Shown here in pieces: positions 1 to 6,661 of a stretch of 29,014 nt of DNA. This DNA comes from a bacterium (GTDB lineage Bacteria; JAUVQV01; DATDCY01). The notes under the pieces are model-generated. The model saw only the letters and a program-made list of their open reading frames with translations, ran no database searches and had not been told where the DNA came from. Each line of letters opens with the position of its first letter. Positions within the stretch are counted from its first letter, which is position 1. The DNA is taken from contig DATDCY010000227.1 in the NCBI GenBank assembly GCA_036524115.1, positions 1-29,014 on the forward strand, in the 5' to 3' direction. The position numbers and the translations under genes were made by a program.

Positions 1-5
1 CGTCA

Positions 6-1691
6 GTGACGGCCGCCGCGGGCGGCGCCGCCGGTGCGGGCGCGACGGCGTCGCCGCCGGCCTGGGCGCGCGAGCTGGCGACCCTCTACGAGAGCGGCGC
101 CGCCTGCCAGTTCGTGCTTCACGGCAACGTCTACGACCGTCTCATGGTGCCGCGCGCGGGCGGGGCGGCGACGCCCGGGAACCTGCGCGAGTTCCTGCTC
201 GCGGAGCTGCTCGCGCCCTTCGACGTCGTGCTCGCCTACGACCTCGGCAACGGCATCCGCGTCGAGCGCGGCGGTGACGCGTTCTCCTCGTGGCCGGGGG
301 CGCAGCGCCTCGGCGAGCTGCCGCGGGCGCCGCGCCCGGCGGTCGAGGCGCTCACGCACTACCTGCGGTACGCGGCGAACCTCGCGCGCCTCGGCAAGCC
401 GGCGCCGCGCGTCGCCGTGCTGCTGGAGGCCGCCGAGATGATCGCCCCGGCCGGCGACGCGGGGGGCTTCGAGCAGGGGGCGATCGTGCTGCTGCTGCGC
501 GAGTGGGCGAACGACAGCCTCATCGCGGGCCATCCGGTGGCGACGTTCCTGATCGCCGAGAACCTCAACGACCTGCACCCGCTGCTGGCGACCAACCCGC
601 ACACCGCGAAGATCAAGCTGCCGCTGCCGGAGGCGCCCGCGCTCGCCGCGGCGCTCGCGGTGCTCGAGCCGGCGTACGCGGCGCCGCTCGCGCCGTGGGC
701 GGGGCGGCTCGATGCGCTGGCGAACCAGCTCGCCGGCGTCGCCCTCGGTTCGGTCGAACAGCTGCTCAAGACCGCGCGGCACGAGGGCAAGCCGGTCGAC
801 CCGGCGCGCCTGGTCACCCTCAAGAAGTCGCTCGTCGAGAAGGAGTACAGCGGCCTCGTCGGCTTCGTCGAGAGCGCGCGCACGCTCGACGACATCCACG
901 GCAGCGAGCGCGTGAAGGCCTGGCTGCGCCAGGACATCGCGCTCTGGCGGCAGGACGACCTCAGGGCGCTGCCCATGGGGTACCTCTTCTGCGGGCCGGT
1001 CGGCACCGGCAAGACCTTCTTCGTCGAGTGCCTCGCCGGGGAGGCCGGCGTGCCCGTCGTGAAGCTGCGCAACTTCCGCGACAAGTGGGTCGGCAGCACG
1101 GAGGGCAACCTCGAGCGCATCTTCCGGCTGCTGCACGCGCTGGGCCGCTGCATCGTCTTCGTCGACGAGGCCGACCAGGCGCTGGGCCGGCGCGAGTCGG
1201 GCTCGGGCGACTCCGGGGTCTCGGGGCGCGTCTACTCGATGATCGCCGAGGAGATGAGCGACACGGACAACCGCGGCAGGATCCTCTGGGTGCTCGCCTC
1301 CAGCCGCCCGGACCTGATCGAGGTGGACATCAAGCGCCCGGGGCGCATCGACGTGAAGATCCCGCTCTTCCCGACGCTCGAGCCGCGGGAGGGGTTCGCG
1401 CTGCTGCGGGCGCTGTGCAAGCGCCTCGGGCTGGCGATCCCGGACGAGGCGTACGCAAGCCTCGAGCCGCGGATCCCCGAGATGCTCACGCCGGGGGCCG
1501 CCGAGGCGCTCGCGGTGAAGGCCTACCGCCTCTCGCGCACGCAGGGGCTCGGCCCGGTGGAGTCGGTCGCCGCCTGCCTCGAGGGCTACCAGCTCCCGGT
1601 GCCGCGCGACGTCATGGAGTTCCAGATCGGCCTGGCCGTCCGCGAGGCCTCCGACCTGGAATTCGTCCCGGAGAAGCTCAGGCCGCGCTAG
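6..1691 (+). CDS. AAA+ ATPase with degenerate N-terminal AAA-like domain
   Basis: The C-terminal half is a classical AAA+ module: Walker A GPVGTGKT at about residues 330-337, Walker B IVFVDEAD at 383-390, and an SRPDLIEVDIKRPGRID stretch resembling the sensor/arginine-finger region of the FtsH/Ycf46 type. Residues 20-230 look like a second AAA fold that has lost its motifs: FVLHGNVYD stands where a P-loop would be and VAVLLEAAE resembles a broken Walker B. This layout recalls Ycf46-like proteins, but I cannot assign a substrate. There is no signal peptide or membrane segment, so it is probably cytoplasmic. The GTG at position 6 is the first usable start, but the window begins there and the gene could start further upstream. 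The stop overlaps the stop of the convergent patatin gene by 3-4 bases. Confident in the AAA+ assignment, unsure of the role. Confidence 0.85.
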   Translation: MTAAAGGAAGAGATASPPAWARELATLYESGAACQFVLHGNVYDRLMVPRAGGAATPGNLREFLLAELLAPFDVVLAYDLGNGIRVERGGDAFSSWPGAQRLGELPRAPRPAVEALTHYLRYAANLARLGKPAPRVAVLLEAAEMIAPAGDAGGFEQGAIVLLLREWANDSLIAGHPVATFLIAENLNDLHPLLATNPHTAKIKLPLPEAPALAAALAVLEPAYAAPLAPWAGRLDALANQLAGVALGSVEQLLKTARHEGKPVDPARLVTLKKSLVEKEYSGLVGFVESARTLDDIHGSERVKAWLRQDIALWRQDDLRALPMGYLFCGPVGTGKTFFVECLAGEAGVPVVKLRNFRDKWVGSTEGNLERIFRLLHALGRCIVFVDEADQALGRRESGSGDSGVSGRVYSMIAEEMSDTDNRGRILWVLASSRPDLIEVDIKRPGRIDVKIPLFPTLEPREGFALLRALCKRLGLAIPDEAYASLEPRIPEMLTPGAAEALAVKAYRLSRTQGLGPVESVAACLEGYQLPVPRDVMEFQIGLAVREASDLEFVPEKLRPR

Positions 1692-2572
1692 GGTTTCCGG
1701 GTGTGCGCGGCGATCGCCGCCTTGATCGCCGGCATCGCGGCGGCGGTCGCCGCCTCGCCGGCCTCGATGAGCTGCTTCTTGCGGGAGAAGTCGTCGTAGG
1801 CCACGTCGCCGGCGTCGGGCGTGATCAGCACGTCCGCCTCGCGGGCGCGCAGCCGCCCGATCTCCGCGGCCATGATCGTCACGGCGTGGTAGGCCGTCTC
1901 GATCGGCGTCGCCGGGTTCTTCGACGGCACGGCCGCCGGGATCGCCACCGCGATGACGACGTCGGCCCCGAGCCGCCGCGCGACGTCGGCGGGAACGGGG
2001 TTCGTCACGCCGCCGTCCACCAGCACGCGGCCGTCGACCGTCACCGGCACGAAGACGCCGGGGATCGCCGCCGACGCGTGCACGGCGCGCGCGACCGATC
2101 CGCGGTCGAAGACCACGGTCTCGCCCGTGCGCAGGTCGGTCGCCACCGCCGCGTAGGGCAGGGCGAGCTTCTCGATGTCGCGGTTGCGCAGCCGCTGGCC
2201 GATGAACTCCTCGAGCCGTTCGCCCTTGACGAAACCGCCGGAGAGGATCGCCAGCGCCTTGTAGTCGAAGAGGTCCTCGTCGGTGACCGTGAGCGCCGAC
2301 AGCTCCAGGTCGAGGCTCTTGCCGGTGTCGGCGTACAGCGCCCCGACGAGGCTGCCGACGGAGGTCCCGGCCACGACGTCGATGGGCACCTTCTCGCGCT
2401 CGAGCGCGCGGATCACCCCGACCTCGGCGAAGCCGCGCGCCCCGCCGCCGCCGAGGGCGAGCCCGACGCGCGGCCGGGTGTCCGCCGCCGGCGGCCAGGC
2501 CGCGGGCGGCGCGCCCGCGCAGCCGGCGAGCGCGCAGGCGCAGAGCGCGAGAGCGACGGCGATCCGCTTCAC
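1688..2572 (-). CDS. Patatin-like phospholipase, lipoprotein (RssA/NTE family)
   Basis: This is a predicted serine acyl hydrolase of the patatin family, acting on phospholipids or lysophospholipids through a Ser-Asp dyad. Counting from the GTG at 2572, the oxyanion-hole motif GGGGARG is at residues 41-47, the nucleophile elbow GTSVG at 69-73 (Ser71), and the catalytic Asp in DGG at 186-188. The N-terminus MKRIAVALALCACALAGC is a lipoprotein signal with lipobox LAGC (Cys18), so it is probably an envelope lipoprotein. The longer reading from 2638 adds 22 residues before this signal. The GTG at 2572 is preferred because GGGAG lies a few bases upstream and it begins directly with the signal. About 295 aa is normal for bacterial single-domain patatins. 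An extended -10 promoter lies just upstream. Confidence 0.88.
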   Translation of the reverse strand: MKRIAVALALCACALAGCAGAPPAAWPPAADTRPRVGLALGGGGARGFAEVGVIRALEREKVPIDVVAGTSVGSLVGALYADTGKSLDLELSALTVTDEDLFDYKALAILSGGFVKGERLEEFIGQRLRNRDIEKLALPYAAVATDLRTGETVVFDRGSVARAVHASAAIPGVFVPVTVDGRVLVDGGVTNPVPADVARRLGADVVIAVAIPAAVPSKNPATPIETAYHAVTIMAAEIGRLRAREADVLITPDAGDVAYDDFSRKKQLIEAGEAATAAAMPAIKAAIAAHTRKP

Positions 2573-2607
2573 AGGGTCTCCCGGGCGCAGTCCATGGTTG
2601 CGTCGCA

Positions 2608-2616
2608 AGTATAGCA
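2608..2616 (-). promoter_or_regulatory. Extended -10 promoter for the patatin gene
   Basis: On the minus strand TGC-TATACT matches an extended -10 box (TGnTATAAT, 5 of 6 in the hexamer). A weak -35 such as GTGACG lies about 19 bases further up. It would start transcription near 2601, giving a leader of about 30 bases before the GTG at 2572. Confidence 0.5.
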
Positions 2617-2659
2617 GCCGACCCGCGTTTCGCGTCACGCGCGTTGCCGCCGCCGCCCG

Positions 2660-3673
2660 TTACCTGCCGTTGCCGAGCAGGGACTCGTAGATCAGGCTCA
2701 GGCGCACGGCGACGCCCCAGACGCCCGGCTCGTCGCGCTGCCAGTAGTAGTAGTGGCCCGGCATGACCTCCAGCTCGATCCAGTCGCGCCAGACCTTGCC
2801 GATCATGCGCAGCTGCACGTAGGTCTGGTCGGGGTCGTCGTTGTGCGTGGTCGGCTCCGCCTTCTCCGGGTCGCCGTGGTAGGGGTTGTACTTCACCCCT
2901 GTCTCCAGCGAGACCGCGGTCCCCCCGTACGGGGGCAGCCAGCGCCAGATGAGGCCCGACTCGAGGTTTTCGCCATGGAGTTCCTGGTACACCTCGGCCC
3001 TGTTCGCCCAGCGGAGGAACGCGGAGGCGCCGAGCGCGTAGTCCACGTCAAAGGTCGTCCGTCCGCCCCAGCCGTTGTCGGTCCGCCAGTAGAAGCGCTG
3101 CTCGCCGAAGAGCGCCCAGGGGCGCCACTTGCGGTCGTAGCGGGCGAACAGCTCCGGGCCGATTGCGGGGCCGCCGTGGACCCCGAGGGTGGCCCCGAGG
3201 TCGAACGTGTCGGTGAACTTCCGGAGGAGCGTTGCGGAGATCGTGGCGGTGCTCTCGTCGGCGGCGGCGCCGAGGTCGTCGAGGTTGTGGGTGTCGGTCG
3301 CCGCGGTGAGGTCGATGTAGAACTTCAGCCGCCGCTCGATGCCGGGCAGGGGGATGCGGAAGTTGGACGGGATGCTCCAGGTGGTGTCCATGTTGTCGCG
3401 GACCTCGGCCCTGATCCCGAGCTTGGCGCGCGCGATCTCCAGGCGGTCCTGGACGCGGGGCTCGCCGAAGGCCATGTCGGCGGCGTCGATTGCGTCGACG
3501 AACTTCCGGCCGGCCCAGACGCGCGCCGTGTCGACCTCCTCGAGAAACGTGGGCTCGTCCGCCTGCGCGCTCGACGCGATGACCAGGCACGCCGAGACGG
3601 CGGCGGCGCCGTGGAATAATCTCACCGCGCGGAGCCTCGCCCGGCGTCGCAGGGTGTCCGGCATCTGCAGCAT
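2660..3673 (-). CDS. Predicted outer-membrane beta-barrel protein, unknown function
   Basis: A basic N-terminus (LRRRARLRAVRLF), a hydrophobic stretch and an SAQA-like cleavage site form a Sec signal peptide. The mature part has many alternating aromatic/charged strands (for example LKFYIDLTAAT, WALFGEQRFYWR, WIELEVMPGHYYYWQ), as expected for an outer-membrane barrel. The early segment 'DEPTFLEEVDTARVWAGRKFVDAIDAAD' resembles the periplasmic lead-in of some uncharacterised Proteobacterial barrels. I recognise no named family. The start is uncertain: a GTG at 3706 gives a longer frame but sits against a TATATT -10 box, so it is probably not transcribed. ATG 3673 follows GGAGG by 14 bases, and ATG 3664 is the next option. 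It diverges from another small barrel gene. Confidence 0.7.
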   Translation of the reverse strand: MLQMPDTLRRRARLRAVRLFHGAAAVSACLVIASSAQADEPTFLEEVDTARVWAGRKFVDAIDAADMAFGEPRVQDRLEIARAKLGIRAEVRDNMDTTWSIPSNFRIPLPGIERRLKFYIDLTAATDTHNLDDLGAAADESTATISATLLRKFTDTFDLGATLGVHGGPAIGPELFARYDRKWRPWALFGEQRFYWRTDNGWGGRTTFDVDYALGASAFLRWANRAEVYQELHGENLESGLIWRWLPPYGGTAVSLETGVKYNPYHGDPEKAEPTTHNDDPDQTYVQLRMIGKVWRDWIELEVMPGHYYYWQRDEPGVWGVAVRLSLIYESLLGNGR

Positions 3674-3706
3674 ATCCAGCGTCCGCGCCTCCGCGAATTT
3701 CGTCAC

Positions 3707-3712
3707 AATATA
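3707..3712 (-). promoter_or_regulatory. -10 box (TATATT) of the minus-strand OMP gene
   Basis: TATATT on the minus strand matches the sigma-70 -10 hexamer at five of six positions. No good -35 is visible at 16-18 bases. It would start the transcript near 3700, which excludes the GTG at 3706 as initiator and supports ATG 3673 or 3664. Confidence 0.35.
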
Positions 3713-3745
3713 CTACGTGGATGCCGCGAACGCCCCCGCGAGCCC

Positions 3746-3775
3746 TTGACAGGTTTCGAGACCGGGGCGTAAATT
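3746..3775 (+). promoter_or_regulatory. Sigma-70 promoter of the 3928 OMP gene
   Basis: A perfect -35 TTGACA (3746-3751) is followed after 18 bases by TAAATT (3770-3775), which matches the -10 consensus at four of six positions. Predicted transcription starts near 3782, leaving an unusually long leader of about 145 bases before the ATG at 3928. Confidence 0.6.
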
Positions 3776-3830
3776 CAACCCCCAAGGTCGGCGGCACGCA
3801 CGTGATTCTCGCAGGAGTGGGTCCGCGAGA

Positions 3831-3899
3831 GTACGGCTGGAGAGCCGGACGGCCGGTTTTCCCCCTGTCCCGGGGATCGGGGCATCAGGTCCAACCGGC
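3831..3899 (+). promoter_or_regulatory. Structured 5' leader (two stem-loops) upstream of OMP gene
   Basis: CGGCT (3834-3838) and AGCCG (3843-3847) enclose a GGAG tetraloop, and the stem can continue with GT/AC across one mismatch. Immediately after, GCCGGTT (3852-3858) pairs perfectly with AACCGGC (3893-3899), enclosing C-runs and G-runs that can form an inner hairpin. I could not match it to a known riboswitch consensus. It may stabilise the mRNA of an abundant envelope protein, as leaders of OMP genes often do, or host small-RNA control. Confidence 0.4.
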
Positions 3900-3927
3900 G
3901 GGAAAGGCCGGAGAAAGGTAGTGAGAG

Positions 3928-4680
3928 ATGAAGAAACTGCTGCTTTCCGGTATTGCGGTGTTCGCGCTGATGACGGCGGGCTCGGCCCAGGCGGCGGACG
4001 TCGACCTCACGGGCGCCACGGGCGTCGCCCGGACGCCGCTGGCCATGTCGGCCGCGCCGATGAAGGTCGCGATCGCCGGCGACTACGTCTTCTCCGATGA
4101 CCTGTTCGTGCCGGTGCGCTTCACTGTCGGCCTCCCCATGGGGATCGAGGTCGGCGGCGCCTACTGGTTCATGGACACCGACAACGATCCGAAGATCTGG
4201 GATCTCAGCGCCAAGTACGTGCTGCCGAAGTTCGTGGAGGGCCTCGGGATCGCGGTCGGGGGGCATTACAACGCCATAAGCACCGACCCTGACTTCGACG
4301 CCAACGGCTTCGACGTCTACGGCGTGGCCACGTACCTGGTGCCGCTGGGCGAGGGCATGACGCTGATCCCGTCCGCGGGCGCGAAGTACCAGAACATCGG
4401 CGGCGACATCGACGAGAGCGGGTTCAAGTTCTTCGGCAGCCTGCTCTTCAAGATGGACATGTTCGCCGTCGGCGGCGAGATCGTCACCCAGAACGAGGAC
4501 CTGGACTTCCTCGAGGGTGGCTCGGAGTCCGACGCCAGCTACTGGGTCGGCGGCCGCTTCTACGTCAACCCGATGATCACGGTCCAGGCCGGCTACCTCA
4601 ACAACGCGAACGTCGGCGGCGACTTCAAGGACGGCGTCTTCCACGCCGGCGTGCAGTTCGCCTTCGGCGGGGCCCAGTAA
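3928..4680 (+). CDS. Small outer-membrane beta-barrel protein
   Basis: A textbook signal peptide, MKKLLLSGIAVFALMTAGSAQA, is cleaved before ADVDLTGATG. The mature protein of about 228 aa alternates short amphipathic strands with Asp/Gly-rich turns (YVFSDDLFVPVRFTVGLP, GLGIAVGGHYNAIS, YWVGGRFYVNPMITVQAGYLNN) and ends in a strand-like FHAGVQFAFGG. This pattern fits an 8- to 10-stranded outer-membrane barrel; the family is not recognisable by eye. The ATG at 3928 is preceded by GGAGAAAGG at normal distance. The gene is monocistronic: a strong promoter and structured leader lie upstream and a terminator lies directly downstream. Codons such as AAC, AAG and GAC suggest strong expression. Confidence 0.8.
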   Translation: MKKLLLSGIAVFALMTAGSAQAADVDLTGATGVARTPLAMSAAPMKVAIAGDYVFSDDLFVPVRFTVGLPMGIEVGGAYWFMDTDNDPKIWDLSAKYVLPKFVEGLGIAVGGHYNAISTDPDFDANGFDVYGVATYLVPLGEGMTLIPSAGAKYQNIGGDIDESGFKFFGSLLFKMDMFAVGGEIVTQNEDLDFLEGGSESDASYWVGGRFYVNPMITVQAGYLNNANVGGDFKDGVFHAGVQFAFGGAQ

Positions 4681-4698
4681 GCTTCAACGAATCTGGGG

Positions 4699-4742
4699 CG
4701 GCGCGGGGTGCCTCGAGGGCGCTCCGCGCCGTTTCCTTTTTT
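4699..4742 (+). terminator. Rho-independent terminator after OMP gene
   Basis: CGGCGCGG (4699-4706) pairs perfectly with CCGCGCCG (4724-4731), and a T-rich tract TTTCCTTTTTT follows directly. The 17-base loop is long but the arms are GC-only. Confidence 0.8.
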
Positions 4743-4775
4743 CGGTGGGGCGGCTGTGCTCGAGGGAAGGACACC

Positions 4776-5993
4776 GTGATCGGGCGCACCCGGCGGCGCG
4801 CGGCCGTGGCGCCGGGCCCCTTCCTCCGGGAGTTCCTGCGCCACGAGGCGGCCGGCGCGGTCGTCCTGCTCGCGGCGACGGCGATCGCCCTGGCGGTGGC
4901 CAACAGTCCCCTCGCCGCGGCGTACGGGCGCCTCCTGCACGCCGAGATCGGCCTTCCGTTCGGCCCGCCCGGCCTTGCTCAGCCGCTGAAGCAGTGGGTC
5001 GACGACGCGCTGATGACGCTCTTCTTCTTCGTCGTCGGCCTCGAGATCAAGCGCGAGGTCGTCGTCGGCGAACTGTCGTCGCGCCGTCGCGCGCTGCTGC
5101 CGGTGCTCGCGGCGCTCGGCGGCATGGCCGCGCCAGCCGCCATCTACCTGGCGTTCAACGGCGGGGGGGGCGCCGCCGCCGGCTGGGGCGTGCCGGTCGC
5201 GACGGACATCGCCTTCTCGCTCGGGGTGCTCGCGCTGCTCGGTCCGCGCGTGCCCGCCGGGCTGAAGGTGTTCCTCGCGGCGCTCGCCATCGCGGACGAC
5301 ATCGGCGCGATCCTCGTGATCGCCGTCTTCTACACGTCGGGTCTTCACTGGGACTGGATCGGGTTCGCGCTCGTGCCACTGGCGGCGCTGCTGGCGGCGA
5401 ACCGGCGGCGCGTGGAGTCGCCGCTCGTCTACCTCGCTGCCGGGGTGACACTCTGGTTCGCGGTGCTCTCTTCGGGCATCCACGCGACGGTCGCCGGCGT
5501 GATCGCGGCCTTCACGGTCCCCGCGGCGGCCAGGGAGCCGCACGGCGTGGCGCCGCTCCAGCGCTTCGAGCGGGCCGTCCACCCGATCTCGACCTTCCTG
5601 GTGCTGCCCGCGTTCGCGCTCGCCAACGCCGGCATCGCGCTCTCGGGCGTGCGGCTGGGCTCGCCGGTGGCGCTGGGCATCATCCTCGGCCTCGTCGCCG
5701 GCAAGCTCTGCGGCGTCCTGCTCGCGGTGTGGCTGGCCGTCCGCGCGGGCGTTGCCGAGGTGCCCGCCGGGGTGGGGTGGCGTCACCTCTCCGGGGCCGC
5801 CGCGCTGGCCGGGATCGGCTTCACGATGTCGCTGTTCATCGCCAATCTCGCGTTCGCTCCGGGGCCCGAATCGGCCGAGGCTACGTCGGCCATCTTCGCC
5901 GCCTCGATCGTCGCGGGCTGCCTCGGCTACGTGCTGCTGCGCTTCTGGGCCCCGCCGGCCGGGGCCGACGGGGCGTCACAGCGGAAGGGATGA
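4776..5993 (+). CDS. nhaA: Na+/H+ antiporter NhaA
   Basis: NhaA exports Na+ (or Li+) in exchange for protons across the inner membrane, giving pH and salt homeostasis. The protein has about 12 hydrophobic segments and the family hallmarks: VDDALMTLFFFVVGLEIKRE near residues 75-94, ATDIAFSLG with Asp144, ALAIADDIGAI with the ion-binding pair Asp174/Asp175, and Lys310 in LVAGKLCG (counterpart of E. coli Lys300). At 405 aa it is full length. The GTG start at 4776 is chosen because AGGGAAGG lies a few bases upstream and it begins just before the conserved N-terminal helix. It stands alone between a terminator and an ankyrin lipoprotein gene. Confidence 0.96.
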   Translation: MIGRTRRRAAVAPGPFLREFLRHEAAGAVVLLAATAIALAVANSPLAAAYGRLLHAEIGLPFGPPGLAQPLKQWVDDALMTLFFFVVGLEIKREVVVGELSSRRRALLPVLAALGGMAAPAAIYLAFNGGGGAAAGWGVPVATDIAFSLGVLALLGPRVPAGLKVFLAALAIADDIGAILVIAVFYTSGLHWDWIGFALVPLAALLAANRRRVESPLVYLAAGVTLWFAVLSSGIHATVAGVIAAFTVPAAAREPHGVAPLQRFERAVHPISTFLVLPAFALANAGIALSGVRLGSPVALGIILGLVAGKLCGVLLAVWLAVRAGVAEVPAGVGWRHLSGAAALAGIGFTMSLFIANLAFAPGPESAEATSAIFAASIVAGCLGYVLLRFWAPPAGADGASQRKG

Positions 5994-6070
5994 AGCAGTT
6001 GGGGGGTACACTGTGTCCGGGGCCGGCGAATAGCCAACGATCTTTGGTCGAATGTCTTGAAGGGGGTGCC

Positions 6071-6613
6071 ATGACACGGTATCTGTTGTCCCTTCCCGTC
6101 ATGAGTGTGCTCTGCCTTCTGTGTGCATGCGGAATGAACCATGCCATTCGTCACGAGAGAGTAGACAGCGTCCAAAGGCTCATTGATAGAGGCTATGACT
6201 TGAACTCGAGGGTGGACGAGACGCGAAGAACCCCGCTGATGGTGGCCGCCAGTGAAGGAAACAAGAAGATCGTTGAATTGCTGGCCGATAACGGCGCGGA
6301 CATGAACCTGCAGGATCGGCTTGGATACACGGCCCTGCACTGGGCCGCCTACTACAATTGCGGTGCCGTTGCCGAAGCCCTCGCCAAGCGCGGGGCGTCG
6401 TTGAACATTGAGGAGCGGAAAGGTTTCACGCCCCTCATTCTCGCGGCCTACTACGGTCATCTGGGCGTCGTCAAAGCTCTCGTCGAAGGCGGGGCCAGGA
6501 CGGATATCGAAGACAAGCGCGGCCAGACTGCGCTGGACTACGCCAAACAGGGCGGGTTCTCGGAGCTGGAAGAATACCTCGTCAAGGCACAGAACAGCGG
6601 AGCCGCCAAGTAA
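6071..6613 (+). CDS. Ankyrin-repeat lipoprotein
   Basis: Three to four ankyrin repeats run from about residue 50 to 170, with typical TPLMVAASEGNKKIVELLADNGAD, TALHWAAYYN and TPLILAAYYGHLGVVKALVEGGA consensus segments. The N-terminus MTRYLLSLPVMSVLCLLCAC is a signal peptide ending in a lipobox-like LCAC, so it is probably a periplasm-facing lipoprotein acting in protein-protein contacts. The ATG at 6071 follows GAAGGGGG at good spacing; an open frame continues upstream but runs antiparallel to nhaA codons and lacks homology. Base composition is clearly AT-richer than the neighbours, and codons such as ATT, GAA, AAA and TTG are common. This suggests recent acquisition. Partner unknown. Confidence 0.85.
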   Translation: MTRYLLSLPVMSVLCLLCACGMNHAIRHERVDSVQRLIDRGYDLNSRVDETRRTPLMVAASEGNKKIVELLADNGADMNLQDRLGYTALHWAAYYNCGAVAEALAKRGASLNIEERKGFTPLILAAYYGHLGVVKALVEGGARTDIEDKRGQTALDYAKQGGFSELEEYLVKAQNSGAAK

Positions 6614-6661
6614 GGCCCCTCAGTCCTCCTCTCCCCCTTTGGCAGAGGGGGCGCCGAGAGC

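Noticed and set aside
3674-3706. N-terminal extension of the minus-strand OMP from GTG 3706
   Set aside because: The GTG adjoins a -10 box and is probably not transcribed, has no ribosome site, and adds residues before the signal peptide.
3776-3927. Cyclic-di-GMP, fluoride or cobalamin riboswitch
   Set aside because: None of the conserved core sequences of these classes could be found in the leader.
6632-6652. CCCCCT...AGGGGG hairpin after the ankyrin gene as a terminator
   Set aside because: The stem is short and no T-tract follows on either strand, so termination cannot be supported.
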